A stretch of DNA of 64,000 nt from Posidonia oceanica (GCA_037176725.1 JAZBRS010000026.1:150051501-150115500); one strand, 5' to 3'. Positions 33,721 through 46,316 are shown, numbered from the stretch's first letter. Numbers and translations: made by a program. The notes: generated by a model from the letters alone, not told the origin.

Positions 33721-35940
33721 CGGACACCCTTCTCCTTTTTTCTTCCTCCTCAACTGCTGTAAAACCACAGCACCTTCACGGCCTTCTCATTCCTCCTTCA
33801 CGGCCTTCAATGCTTCCCCCCTCTACACTCATTACCCATCCATTCAACACCTAGCTTCTCCTCCTTTCCCGCTCACACACAGCTCCCAATCCACCCTCCA
33901 ATGTCGGCCATTTCTCTGCCAAAAATGGCACCCATCCACTCAACCTCAGGCCTTCCCTCCACAACAAAACCAACCCCTCCATTCCCCAGCAAGAGGGGCG
34001 GCAATTCACCTTCCAAACACACACCCACACACAGCAGCACAGTGAGAAGAGAGAAACCCATCACAGAGGACCCCTTTTTTTCTCTCCACTGCAAACACTG
34101 TCCAGAACCTTCCACAGACCTCCCATCCATCTTCCTGAGACCTCCACCAATCCCAAAGGGAGAGACAGCGGCCCAGAGAGAGCCACATTGGCGGAAAGAG
34201 CTCAAAATTTCACAGTGCACCCAAAATCCAAAAATCGGTTTCTGAGCGGCAAAACCAACTTCTGGTTGGCTCCACACCTTCGTCGGACCTCCAGCAACTC
34301 GCGCTGATCGTCCTTAGCAGCCGCAGCTCACCGCAGTGCCGCCGCAACCCTCCGCCGGACTGCCAGACCCAACCGAGGTCGGTAGTACGCTCCGGCCATC
34401 GTCGCAGGTAATGGACCTCACCTCTGAACTCCTTGCATGTCTACCTTGCTTCCTAGCTAGTTAGATTTAGGTTTAGGGCTTCAGTGCGAGTTTCGAGCTC
34501 CGCCGCTACAGTCCTTCTTCTCCAGCGACGATTTGTAGCTCCACCGTGCGCCGCCACGCTCTGGACAACCGCTGCTCCTCTAGACCTTCCCTTGAGCATC
34601 GTCGGAGTACCAGCAATGCGCTCCAGCCCCGCTCGACCGCTGTCGGGGCCTCCTGCGCCTGCTTCCCCTCTGGCAGTGGCCGTACCTCCGCACCGATGTC
34701 GACAGCACGTCTCAGCCACCGCCGCATGCTACCAGACTCACCGGAATGCTCAACTGGCTTCGCCCAAGTCTCCGAACACCTCCGTGCAGTTGCACGCCCG
34801 CCGGACCGCCGCAGCACCACCTCCTTCTCCGGCATAAGCCTGTTGAGCGCGAACTTGCACTGTAGCAAGATATAGTTTTGATTTTTATTTTGTTAAGTGC
34901 ATTGAATTAAATTGTTGGAGGTTTTTTTATTTACGTTTTAGTCCAATTTCAATTCAAATCATTTATTTCTGTTTTTTTACTTTACTGCATTGCAATTAGG
35001 TTCTCATGTTTATTTAGTTTTGCATTTCAGTCATTTTTCAATTGATAAATCATTTAATTTTTATTTAAAACCATACTGCATTACATAAAACTACTGCAAG
35101 TTTCATTTATTGCACTTTAGTCCACAGACCATGCATTTAATCATTTAAATCGTATTTTTTATCTTATTGCATTACAGTTTAGTCCTGCAACTTACTTTTA
35201 TTGCATTTAAGTCCTCAAATCATTTATCATTCATTTAATTTCTGTTTTAACCTTACTGCATTGCATAAAAATCCAAAAATATGTTGTAATTGCATATCAG
35301 TCCAATTTGTTGTGAATCATTCATTTAAATTCTGTTCAAAACTATATTGCATTGCTGTTTAGTCCAACAACTTGTTTTACTTGCATTTGAGTCCTATATG
35401 CATTTAAATGTCATTTAAGTTGCATTTTAAACCATATTGCATTGCAGTAAAATACAATAGTTTGTTTTAATTGCATATTAGTCCAAAAATGTTAGATCAT
35501 TGCATGCTTGCCTGTTTATTTTGCTTTTGCAATTAAGTCTAATAGTTTATGTTAATTACATGTTAATCCCAATTTCAATTGATTGCATGTTTGTATGTTT
35601 GTCTTGCATTGCATATAAGTCCAACATGTTTTCTAAACTGCACGTAGGTCCAAATGTTGCATGCATTCATAATTGCTCTGCCTTGCACAAAAACCCAACA
35701 GTTAGGTCTAATTGCATGTTAGTCCTAAAATCCAACTATTGCATGTTTGCATGTTTCTTTTGCTTTGCACTTTAGTCCTGCATGTTTTCATAACTGCATG
35801 TAGGTCCATTCCTTGCATTATTGCATGCACATCTTTTAATTAATGTTGCATTCTGCCCTTACATGCCTATACTCTGCTGCATTTATATTTTTGCATACAT
35901 ATTATCCTGTTGCATTGCATTTTGCCATGTTTTTGCATAT

Positions 35941-36143
35941 AGGCCCCTGCATTAATTTTAATTGCACTTAGGCCCCTGCATTAATTTTAATTGCACTTAG
36001 GCCTCTGCATTTATCTTAATTGCACTTAGGCCCCTGCATTTATCTTCATTGCACTTAGGCCCCTGCATTTATTTTAATTACACTTAGGCCCCTGCATTTA
36101 TTTTAATTGCACTTAGGCCCCTGCATTTATTTTAACTGCACTT
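35941..36143 (+). repeat. Seven 29-bp tandem units in LTR
   Basis: Each unit reads approximately AGGCCCCTGCATTTATTTTA plus ATTGCACTT. The seven units fill the interval exactly. Isolated copies occur in the LTR fragment at about 5579-5610. Confidence 0.92.
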
Positions 36144-37213
36144 AGGTCTCTGCATTCGCATTCTTGCATGCATTACACTCTCATGTCATTGCATGTTGCA
36201 CCCTTTGCATCTTTTGAGCATTATTAGCCTCATTGCATGCAGGACTCCTTGCATTGCACGCACATAGGGGTAATTTGCACTTAGACCCCCATTTAGACCA
36301 CTTTTCCTGGCCCTTGAGCCATCTAACTTGAAACCTGAATAACTTTTGATCGGACCGTTGGATCTTCACAATCTAACTATCTAGGTCTTCCTGGTCGAAC
36401 GATCTTTCATTCTGACCAAAGTTATTTTAGATCAGGCCTCAAATCTTCAAGATAAGCCCACTTGAAACACTGCATATCACTCATTGCCTTATCATTTGTA
36501 CTGCATGCATCATTTTCGCGATCTGTTTTCTTGCACATGTAGATTAGGCTTTATCGCCCTTGCTTTCGTTTCCCATTTGCATGTCGCTTTGCATTGCATG
36601 GTTTTCATCACTGTTTTGATTTATCGTCTGCATTGCATTTAGGGCAGTGATGCTTACTGTCTGGAGTTCTTACGAACCAGGGCTTGCCCGTTCAGAACAC
36701 TGGCAGCACAGCTGAGCACATAGATTGCACGTTTAATTCCCTGCACGCATCTTAGCACCCAGAGCATACATTTGAGCATGTAATTAAGCATTCATGGCAT
36801 TTAGGCATTCACAGCATGCATCTTCCTGCATATGTGAGCGTTAAGCCTAAGAAAGACCGATTCTCAGACGTATCGGGGGTGCCTAACACCTTCCCCGTGC
36901 AGGAGTCCTTGCCCTTTCTCATGGCCCGCAATGACCATTATGCCCTCATCCTAGGTACGAGTCATATCATTGCATATCATTGCATCTTCTTGCATGTTTT
37001 CTATGCATTTCCCTAGTTTTCCTTGTCTCCCGATTTAATAGACACAGTGGCGACTTTGATTTTGTCTTATCTTCGTTTTTTTTCTTCTTTTTCCGGCGTT
37101 TCCGAGTAGAGCATCGCTCCTCGGGTCCAACCGCTAATTGCAACCTAATTTTGGTCGATGCACGCGATCTTTGGCATCGTGCATGGACGATCTGATTTTC
37201 AGGGTTACTACAA

Positions 37214-37231
37214 TGGTGACTCCGCTGGGGA
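37214..37231 (+). promoter_or_regulatory. Primer-binding site of element F
   Basis: TGGTGACTCCGCTGGGGA follows the LTR by one base. It differs at one position from the complement of the tRNA-Arg(ACG) 3' end as I recall it; tRNA-Arg priming is reported for Ogre elements. Confidence 0.85.
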
Positions 37232-38187
37232 TTCTATACTCCGGCTTTCATTTTTGGCTTTCTCGCCGCTTGGATTTTGCATCTTTTGCTTGCTTTGCCT
37301 GTTTACATGCTTTATTGCTTGCTCTGCCTTAACATGCTCTACTGCTTGCTTGTCTTTACTTACTTTATTTGCTTGCATTACTCTATTTCTCGCATTACTT
37401 GTCTAAATATTTGCTTGGTGCAATAATACATCCTTTTTAGGTGGTGAATGCTTTGTTTTACACACTTGCTATGCCACTACACATGCACATACCATGTATA
37501 CCTGCTTTTTGACATGCTGAGTGTTTTCCCTTCACTATCATGTCTACAACACTTGCACATGCCATGCACATGCCTTTTGCCTTGCTGTGTGATTGTTTGC
37601 ATGCCATGACTTCTTGTTTCTCTCCCATTCATGCTTATGCCATGCCTAGGGTAGTAGAAACATGCTTGCTCCCCTTTTGCTTAAGCTAAAAGCTACAATA
37701 AAGCCAAGCAATAACATTTAAGCACAACTAGAGCCAAAACTTGCAATTTTCCCCCTTGGCTAAATAAAACGCAAGTAAAACACTTTAAAGTATATTCGCA
37801 TGATTGATCATACTAGAAAGCATGCATCCTCTCTTCTGAGTCCACCCATAGTTTGCGAAGGATAGTTCCAGCCTCTTGCCCCATTGCTTTGGCATGGCGT
37901 AAGTCAGTCGGTCTATTCCCCATTGTCAGGGGTCATGTCGGTGCTAGTGGAGGGTACCACCCATGCTTTGGCAGGGTTGAAGCCACCAACGCACCACTCC
38001 GTTACTGCCTGAGCTTTGGCCACGATTTAGATGGGGAGCCTACTTTTTCTGACCTGGAGTCTGTCAATAAACCCATTACCCATGAGTGGGTCCAAGTAGG
38101 TCATCTACTCAGGACATGCATGGTAAGAGAGTGCATACTAGGACATTTCATTTGCATGTGTGCCATTCATGTCACAACTAAATAACT
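37232..38187 (+). other. Leader of element F
   Basis: The leader aligns in inverse orientation with 6956-7919, including the stretch with GTCAGGGGTCATGTCGG and GCATGCTTTGGCAGGG. No gene is supported in it. Confidence 0.7.
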
Positions 38188-39632
38188 TTGCAGCTATCTA
38201 ACTGTTTTGTTTGTCGTCGTAGGTCTCAGGTTGTGCCCGACAGCATGCCCTCTAGTCGCATCTGCTCTGTTTCCTGGCGTACAGTTTCTGACTGTCCTGT
38301 TCCCTTTGCCTGTTCGGATTCCTTCCATTACCATGGGAGATCCATCTCTTGGCTTGTTGCCTCCCGCGGATGCCGGGTTGATAATCAGTCTCCTCCTTTC
38401 CTGCCCGGTATCCACCCTGTTCTCCAGGCCCCTCCTTTGGGAGCGCTCCTTGGTCCAGCGGCCTCTGTCTCTTCTCTACCTGTGGTACCTCATGCTGAGG
38501 CACAGGGTCAGCCCCTTTCTTCTCTCGGCACCGGTGGACTGAGCTATTAGGTGCCTCCTTTGTCTGTGGGTCAGCCTTCTTGTTCCTCAACCACAACTTT
38601 TGTACCTACAGCTACCACCCCTCTGTCTGGCCAGTCTGCTCCCTTGCCTCGGGGATCGTCGCGTCCCTTGACATGGCTGCAGTTCAGACTTGAACTGGTC
38701 TTTCTTGGGCTTTCCTTGAGCAATATGCTTTCAACCTCGACTTGATCCCCAAGAGGGAGGATCTCGTCGCCATCTGGCAGAAGCCCCAAGAGCCATTCGG
38801 GGAGTATGTCGGTCGCTGGTGCTCCACAGCCGCCTAGGTCAGAGATAGACCCTTCGAGGAGGATTCTATCGAGATGATCGTCAAAGGGGCGTTGCCAGCG
38901 ACTGGGACTCTGCTTTGCATCCAGCACATCACTAGTTTTGCATCGCTGATCAGGGCTGATGCCCGCGTGGAAAGCTCATTGTAGAGTGGGCATTTCCTTG
39001 CTCTTTCTGCATTGGCTAGGCAGGCCAACGACACCAGCAATCGCCACGGCAGTAACAGCAGCAACAATTCCGCTTCCGACTGCTCCGAGCAGCACGCCGT
39101 CGCATGCGCTGATCCTACTGAAGTGCTTGCCTTTGCAGAAAGTCGGTCGGTCCCTTTTCCGCTAGTGCACGCACCTATTTATGCACCCACTGCACACACT
39201 GTCACCATTGAGCTGGTGCATCATGTCGCGCCAGCTCAGCAAGGACAACAGCCTAGGCAGAGACGAGTTCGCCGCGCCAAGAGCGACTTCACCCCACTTG
39301 GTGAACCGCTAAGCGCCGTCTTTCCCCAGGTTGTGTCGCTTCTGAGGCTCCTGGAAACTCGCCCGCCACCAAATCCTCTTCTGAGGTGGTACGATGCGAG
39401 CAAGCATTGCGATTACCATCAAGTCGTGGGGCATTCGACGGATAATTGCCTCACTCTCCGGGATGTCGTTCAGGACCTGATTGACAACGGGACCCTTGTC
39501 GTCAGTCCGCAGGAGGCTGCTCACATACTTGCACTTGCACTCACACACCCTAGCGTAGCTGGCCCTTCCTCTTCTGAGCCTGCAGGCTTCGAGGATGCCG
39601 GAACCTCAGGGGCTTACCCCAATCTTCTTTAA
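38188..39632 (+). pseudogene. Element F gag (Tat-type), broken
   Basis: From about 38730 the frame reads NLDLIPKREDLVAIW, EPFGEYVGRWCSTAA, then after TAG (38835-38837) IEMIVKGALPATGTLL, and after TAG (38982-38984) an open 207-codon run. That run contains KSDFTPLGEPLSAVFPQV and CDYHQVVGHSTDNC, the C-x2-H-x4-H-x4-C knuckle variant typical of Tat gags, followed by LRDVVQDLIDNGTLV. The start is not certain; the part before 38730 is Pro/Ser-rich and frame-disrupted. No protease or RT follows, so the element as preserved is non-autonomous. Confidence 0.8.
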
Positions 39633-40074
39633 ATCCAGCTCTACCCTGGTGGGTCCTTTTGATCCCATTGGCGCAACCCCCTCTTCCTATCTCTCCCTGT
39701 TTGCCCGGGGGATGCTCGGAAGTGCAACGACAGATCGACAGCAAGCCCAGCCGCAACAACATCCAGGTTAGTTTCTCCTCCAGCATCAATAGCCCTAGTG
39801 CTCCCCGCACTGCCATCAGCAGATCCAGCAGCCCTAGTGCTCCCCGCACTGCCAATAGTGGATCTCGCCGACAGCATCAGCGGCGTAGGGGTAGACCCAG
39901 CACCTCCCTCTCGAGGTCACTGACAAGTAAGTCCCTCTTACCTCTCTTTTCTTTCCTGCACTGTCTTTTCTTTTCGTTTTGTTTTGTTTTTGTGTTTTCT
40001 TGCCATGTCAAAAATCATAAAAAGCATAAAAACAGCAAAAACCCTAAAAACTTGCATTTTTTTCTGCATGCATT
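39633..40074 (+). other. Region after gag, element F
   Basis: It contains two copies of AGCCCTAGTGCTCCCCGCAC about 39 bp apart (near 39790 and 39830), and a possible splice donor ACAAGTAAGT near 39925. No pol coding follows. Confidence 0.5.
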
Positions 40075-40240
40075 TATCACTGGGCTAATACCCTTAACTA
40101 TTCGGCGATAGGTCCGTTAACCTATCATCACTGGGCTGGCAGCCCTAACTGCTCGGTGATAAGTCTGTCAACTTATCATTCGGGCTAATATCCCTAACTA
40201 TTCGGTGATAAGTCCATCAACTTATCACCCGCACACAACA
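40075..40240 (+). repeat. Three hairpin cassettes of element F
   Basis: Three diverged cassettes carry GGGCTAATACCC or GGGCTGGCAGCCC, then GATAGGTCCGTTAACCTATC or GATAAGT...ACTTATC. Stem changes are paired. Confidence 0.88.
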
Positions 40241-41635
40241 ATCACTTTGCATGCATATCCATCATCTTGCATATATCTGTCATCATGCATTGTCATTTAT
40301 TGCATGTACATATCGTTTCTTGCATCTTGTAAAGCATAAAGCCAAAAAAATTAAGAAAATAAAAAATAGCAAAAATATTTTCTTCGCCTTCCTACTGGTT
40401 TTCGCTTTTATGTTTTCCTAAAAAAAATCATAAAAATACAAAACCAATGCAAAACCCAAAAACATGTTTGTCCTTTCCCTTGCTAAAATATACAAAACCT
40501 ACAAACATTTGTATAATCAGAAACCGACTTTGGACGAACAAGCAGCGCCTAGAGGATGTCAAGCAGTGATGATCTCAGGCAGGTCTCACTCGAGCGGTGC
40601 CATCTCTTGCATGTGGCTATAGAGTGAGACTAGTGCAGAACAGAGTGTCTCGCTGAGCTCGATGCTCCCAAAGCGAGATCCACCTTAACCAGAGAGTCCA
40701 CCAGACATGGAGAGGACCAAAGCAGAGCAGAGCATAGCCAGAGGCTGTTGACACATTGCAGAGACTGAGGGTGTACGCCGATCAGCCAAACTCTCAACGC
40801 CTCATCCGGGACTGCTACCCCAAGAGGGCGAAGACATGCATATCCAAAAGAATAGAGGTCATGTGAGCAAAAGAAATGTGACAACATGATATGCATGCTG
40901 AGCACAAAAGAAAAATGCAGAAAGAAGTTAAAGAAAGAAGGCGCTCATGAGAGGAGTGACGTGGACGAGTGTTGAAGCCACCTCAGCTATCAGCTCCAAG
41001 CATCACACTGGCAACTGCACGAGATGCACTATCAGGAGGACCTGGCCCCACCCTCCGAGCGCAGCAGCACGCTCCAATCTCCTCTACAGACATCTCTACT
41101 CCCTTGGCAGGCTAGATGCAACTCTAGTCACTCATGAGGGGAAAAGAAAGATCTATTCTGTGAGCGTCAAAAGCGGTGGCTGGTCCCCGAAGAATTGAGA
41201 TGGAGGCTGTGAAGCCGCATCCAATGCTTCTGCTACCCTACAGCCAAAGGCTATACTCTGCAACGTTGAGGCCTCATCCCAGGCCAAGAGTCAGAAAGAG
41301 AGCCACCGAGGCATCCTAAGTCAGGAACTACAGAGGCATCCTCATGGCACAGCTGCTTTGAGTCCAAAGCCACCAAAACATGCATGCTGTAATATATTTT
41401 TATCTTCTTCCCTTCTCCCTATTTTTGAAAATCGGAGCCAAGGACGAGCACTTGTGCCTACCTCGCTCAGAGGCTCCGTAGTTTTCAAGTTATGTCGCCC
41501 ACCGCGTGGGCAGGTCCGTGATGACCGGCATGTACCTCGTTTGTCACCTCGTGACGCCACGAAGCGTGCCCGCGCTGAGACCATTGCACGCCTATCATGA
41601 TGGGTTCCTGTTTCCTTTCTGCATCATTCTGCATT
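40241..41635 (+). other. Spacer of element F
   Basis: No recognisable coding region. Short inverted repeats such as GCCCACCGCGTGGGC (near 41500) occur. The place corresponds to the pol/PMD interval of element D, but neither is visible. Confidence 0.5.
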
Positions 41636-42420
41636 TGGATTGGCAGCCCTAACTGCTCGGCGATGGGTCCGTCAACCTATCACCTTATCATGCTATCATT
41701 TCTGCATCCGGGCTGGCAGCCCTAATTGCCCAGCAATGGGTCCATTAACCTATCACTCTGCATTCCTCTACATCGGGCTGGCAGCCCTAACTGCTCGGTT
41801 GATGCCAGTTAAAATGTCATCCCGCATATCCGCATTACATTCGGGCTGATATCCCCAACTATTCGGTGATAAGTCCGTTAACTTATCACCCTACATTTGC
41901 ATTATTCCATTGCATCCCCCATCGTCGTTGCACTTTACATGGTGAGCCCTTACATCCATCTCACTGCATTTGGGCTGGTAGCCCTAACTACTCGGCTGAC
42001 AAACCCGTTAGTGTTGTCTCCACCTTGCATTTTGATGCCATGGGCGCTTCGGCTGTCCCCTGGTATCGTTCACCGATACCAGGGGCATCTTTATTTAGCT
42101 GCCCCATGGTATCCCATCTCCATCTGCAACCGGGCTGACATTCCCAACTGTTACGGGAGCATCTATGGACCTCTGCCACACCTTCGGGTATGGTATTCCC
42201 GTTGCACTCGTGGTTACAAGTTAGCCCCCTTGTAATCACTCCTCTTGCCTGATAGACTCGCTGGCCTGTCACCATCCGCGGGCTGATAACCCCAACTATC
42301 TGGTGATGAGTCCGTTAACTCCTCGCGGGTTGATAGCCCCAACTATCTGGTGATGAGTCCGTTAACTCCTCGCGGGCTGATAACCCTAACTATCCGGCGA
42401 TAGGTCCGTTAACCTATCAC
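41636..42420 (+). repeat. Hairpin-cassette array of element F
   Basis: About eight cassettes, the last three at 47-bp spacing (from about 42279). The first hairpin appears as GGGCTGGCAGCCC, GGGCTGGTAGCCC or GGGCTGATAACCC, each matched by a partner CTGCT, CTACT or CTATC downstream. The second appears as GATGGGT/ACCTATC, GATAAGT/ACTTATC or GATAGGT/ACCTATC. A perfect 12-bp hairpin CCCCTGGTATCG/CGATACCAGGGG lies at 42057-42085. Confidence 0.9.
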
Positions 42421-43840
42421 CCATTTCATTTTAGTGTAATAGCATTCTGTTGCATGGCATTAGCATTTCATCATCGCACGGACATCGCGCAACTAGGATC
42501 GTTTTCCTAGTTTCGCGTGCCCGACGTTTCATTGTTTGTACACTGCATTTCACAGCATACGCATTGCATAGCATCATATAGCTTCTTTGTATGCTTTGTA
42601 GAGTCAGTCCTAGTACTGCATCTCATCATTACATGGACATTGCGTGCTTAGGATCCGAACCCCTGTTCGTGTATTGCTTAAGGTAACATCCTCGGCACCC
42701 GTAAGACTTTCGTAGCTTGCTGGCTTTGGATGGCACCCGCAGTAGTGCACGCGCATTCCGCTTTCCCGGGCATTTCGCACCTGCCATCGCATGCACCTCT
42801 CCTGCTTTACTTTTAGCATCTTTACTTTCAGCTTTACTCCATGCACTTGCATTGCCATTCGTCTACAGCTGAGCTTTGCGAATGGCACCCCCGTTGCCTG
42901 GCCAACTTGCATTGGCCAGCGACAGCATTGCATTGCATTTCCACTTTTCCACGTGCATGCACCGTCCCGCTTTCCCCCAAAGGAGTACAACACAGTGAGC
43001 GTTAGCATAAGCATATCATTTGCATCAGCACAGCATTCTAGTGTTTGCATTCATCTGCATTTGCATTCACCTTCCTGCATTGCCTAGGACATCCTTTGCA
43101 TTGCATTGCCCCTTTTGCTTGTTTGCTGCCTTGGCTGGAGGCAAGCATTTTCTCCTTCTCACGGCCTCACGAGCTTCTGCTTGTTTCACTTGTCCCAAAC
43201 GGACAAGGACCTTTGGTCTCCCCTGGACTAGCGGCCAGCCTACCCGAGCGGCAAGCGCGGTAGTCCCTCCGGGGCTACTTTTGCGCAAGTTTGGACAAGC
43301 AGCCAACTTGTCGCATCGCATCATAGGGCCTTCTGCTTCCCCTCGCTTCAGCATGCATCACTCTGCACTACCCTAGCATTCCCCGTTTGGTGGCTGCATT
43401 CGCAGCACCGGCACTCACAGCATCAGCATTAGCGCACACACTCACAAGCATAGCAAGCACTCACAACAAGCATTAGCACCCATAGCATAGCAAGCACCCA
43501 CAGCATCAGCATCAACATTAGCACCAGCACTCACCATGCATCAGCATAGCATCTCCCCATGCACAGCACTCGCACGCACACTAGTTCATATTGGTTCAAC
43601 ATCAGCATTCGCATCGCACACCCGTTCTGCATCAGCAGTAGCATTTGCACTAACTTCTGCATTAGCATGCATTGCATCGCATTAGCATCTTGCATCTGCA
43701 TTTGCATTGTGGCATCGAGTCATGATTTCCAGGGCATCCGCCAGATAAATGACTCACGCCTATAGCAATTTGTGCTCCTGTCGGCATCAGGTAGGGTGTC
43801 TTGTCTACCATGAGCAGCGGTCTCGCTACGCTTGACCTCG
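42421..43840 (+). other. 3' untranslated region of element F, first copy
   Basis: It aligns with 47910-48914. It holds a CTTGTCC/GGACAAG hairpin (near 43188), GCATTAGCA/GCATCAGCA low-complexity sequence (43380-43700), and no gene. Confidence 0.65.
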
Positions 43841-43856
43841 CTCAGGGAGGGGCATC
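43841..43856 (+). promoter_or_regulatory. Polypurine tract before LTR 43857
   Basis: CTCAGGGAGGGGCATC directly precedes TGTAGG, as in element D and before 48931. Confidence 0.82.
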
Positions 43857-44078
43857 TGTAGGCACTCCATTCTGACAGCCTGGAAGTTGGTGATTTCTCC
43901 TGTAGGCTTGTTTGGACTCTGGGATAGCCCTCTTTTTCAGACTAATCCATTTCTACCCCAAAACCAAACCTAAAACCTAACCTAAACCCCAAAGCCCTAA
44001 CCCAAGCCTCTTACACATTTTTTAAACCCTTTCTAAGCCCAAGCTCAAGCCCATTTCAGCCTTTTGCCACCTAGGCAT

Positions 44079-44165
44079 GTTGTACGCTGGCACGGGCAGC
44101 GTCCAACGTTGGACGTGCCCTGTGCTAGCGTCCAACGTTGGACGCCTTTTGCACTAGCGTCCAAT
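44079..44165 (+). repeat. Three abutting 29-bp inverted-repeat units
   Basis: Units lie at 44079-44107, 44108-44136 and 44137-44165. Half-sites are GTTGTACGCT/AGCGTCCAAC, GTTGGACG/AGCGTCCAAC and GTTGGACGC/AGCGTCCAAT. Confidence 0.92.
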
Positions 44166-45026
44166 GACCCGGGTGCAGCAGCAGCTGCTCCGCCACCTTC
44201 GGCTCACCTCCCGTCCACTCCACCGCCCCTCTGCACTTATTACCTATCCTCTCATGCACTCCAAGCCATCCACTAGCTGCCAAGGCCGAGTAAGTGTACT
44301 TACTAGCCATCTCTTCCTTCCCAGCCCCTTTCTCTCTCTCTCTTCTTTTCTCTGCCACTGCCGTTGGTTCCTCTGCCACCAGCGACTCTGGTGCCGCCTT
44401 CTGACAAGCCCACACCCTTGCCTGCCATCCCCCGTGTCTTCCACACACCCAGAAACCCCACCACAGCCCTGCCATTGCCTGCAAATCCCTTTGCAACCAC
44501 TGCCAATGCACCCAAACCCATGCAACCCATTCACAAAACTAGCTCCAAACAGCCATCTTCCCAAGCACGCACAGACGAGCACGGCCCTCCTCTCCGCAAT
44601 TCGACCACTCCGGGGCGAAGAGCAAATACCCACCTTCACTCCCGATCCTTCGGCGCCCTCTCCCGTGCCCCCAGCAAGCCAAGCGACCTCGCCGGAGTCC
44701 ACCTACCGCCAACTTCCACGGCACCGGCGAAGAGAGCGAACAGTCTCCTCAAGCCGCGGCAAGGTTAGTTTTTGATCCCCGTAGCTCATGCATGATTGGT
44801 TGAATGTTTCTGGATGCTTTCCATGCATCATTGCACTGTACACACCCCTCCTTGCCTTGGTTTTCTGGCCGCGAGGAGTAGGAGGTGGGTGGAGCAATCC
44901 ACCCGCCTAATCTTGGCACCAAGCATACCACCATGCTTGTTGTCAATCACACTTGCTTGCTAGCAAGTTTGTTTGGAGTTTTGGATCCATTTGGCTGCCG
45001 TTCTTGGCCAGGAGGATCTTCAGTTT

Positions 45027-45083
45027 GTTGGACGTCCAGATTGGTGCGTCCAACGTTGGACGTGGCAGTAGCCAGCGTCCAAT
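45027..45083 (+). repeat. Two inverted-repeat units (28 and 29 bp)
   Basis: The half-sites are GTTGGACGT/GCGTCCAAC and GTTGGACGT/AGCGTCCAAT. Confidence 0.9.
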
Positions 45084-45272
45084 AGCCTGCCATGCCATGT
45101 TTGCCTTGTTTTTGCTTTGAAGTTCACCATGCTTTGCTGTTACTTGCTTTTTGTGAATCCATGCTGCATGCTTCCTTTACATGTTTGCAGATGCTATGCC
45201 ATGTTTGCCTTTTGTTTGGATCATGTCTTGAATCATTTTTGCATGCTTTAGCTCTGTCTGCAGTCTGCCTGC

Positions 45273-45330
45273 GTTGGACGCCTGGGTGAGCTGCGTCCAA
45301 TGTTGGACGCTGGATCATCCAACGTCCAAC
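45273..45330 (+). repeat. Two abutting 29-bp inverted-repeat units
   Basis: GTTGGACGC/GCGTCCAAT (45273-45301) and GTTGGACGCT/AACGTCCAAC (45302-45330). Confidence 0.9.
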
Positions 45331-45655
45331 ATGTCTGCTAGCTCTATTCTACTGCCATGCTTGCATCTTGTTTCCTTTTGACGTTTATGCTTGATCCATG
45401 CTTACTTAGTGATGCCTGGCTCCTATGGCAACCATGCTAGGCTTTCTATTCTCCTCTCAAGTTGCATGCTAGCTTTCATAAGTTTTTTTACCTCTTTACT
45501 CCTATGCAAGCTCTCTCTTACTTGTCTCTCATGGATTATATGCTTGGTTTGAATGCTTTTTCTTAATCTAGCATGCCATCAGTAACTTGCATGCATGTTA
45601 AATGGGGTTTAGAGCTGAGCTCCCCCTTTTACAGGTGGGTTTGTATTCTACAGGT

Positions 45656-45684
45656 GTTAGACGCTGCTGTCACCAACGTCTAAC
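45656..45684 (+). repeat. Single 29-bp unit with compensatory change
   Basis: GTTAGACG pairs with CGTCTAAC: the usual G-C is A-T on both arms. Confidence 0.9.
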
Positions 45685-45856
45685 GTCCCTGTTCATCAGT
45701 TTTAGTTCTAAAAGCTTGCATGATGCTCTGATTCCCGTGTTTGCATGACTTATGTGTTCATATGCTTGCTTAGCTTTCATTGCAATTGTTCTTTAGCTTT
45801 CGTAGATCATATGCTAATTTTTATGCAAGTTCTTGTATGTTTGTGCCTCCCAGTGT

Positions 45857-45914
45857 GTTGTACGCTGCTGTTCCTGGCATCCAACGTTGGACGCCGGTTC
45901 AGCTCACGTCCAAT
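45857..45914 (+). repeat. Two abutting 29-bp inverted-repeat units
   Basis: GTTGTACGCT/GCATCCAAC and GTTGGACGC/ACGTCCAAT. Confidence 0.85.
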
Positions 45915-46088
45915 GCTCTAGTTGAGCTTTATGCCTGGCACGCGTTGTAGTTGTTGTTCTTTTGATTTTTTATGTGTGATCTTGAGCTTGCATGTCTAGC
46001 TTACGCCTGCTTTCAGTAGCCCAAATGCATGCTTCAATATTTTGTTTATCATCTGTATGCTTATTTGGTTTGCTGTCTTCTGGCCTGT

Positions 46089-46145
46089 GTTGGACGCTGT
46101 CACTCTGGCGTCTAACGTTGGACGCCATGCCCATGGGCGTCCAAC
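46089..46145 (+). repeat. Two inverted-repeat units (28 and 29 bp)
   Basis: GTTGGACGC/GCGTCTAAC (one wobble) and a perfect GTTGGACGC/GCGTCCAAC. Confidence 0.9.
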
Positions 46146-46316
46146 ACCCTGCTTGTTTTAATTCCTGATCTTAGCTTGCCCCTTGCTCTGAATCTGCTTC
46201 TGGTTTGTTGTCATGTTTGCCCTGCATGTCATGCACCTATTTCTGTATCTGCATCGCATTCATATAGTTAGAATGCATCCTTTTTGAAAATTGCATGTTG
46301 TCTGCCTTCAGCAGGT

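Larger units (their letters stand above)
32644..37212 (+). mobile_element. 5' LTR of composite element F (4.57 kb)
   Basis: It begins TGTACACACCCC inside D's RNase H and ends GGTTACTACA, followed by one base and the primer site. The first 80 bases differ from the LTR at 48931 at three positions by eye, so the two form a pair. Order: AAACCCTAGG repeats, pyrimidine tract with CAGCCCAAGCCCA words, GC-rich block (34250-34870), TGCA-rich repeats, 29-bp repeats, conserved block GGTGCCTAACACC (about 36889) and primer-site mimic TGGCGACTT (37048-37056). An open frame at 33901-34245 is broken by an indel in the paired LTR and is not called. Confidence 0.92.

Noticed and set aside
33901..34245. A 114-codon frame starting MSAISLPK in the element F LTR
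   Set aside because: The paired LTR at 50194 has an insertion in a CACACCCA run that breaks the frame, and no known domain is present.
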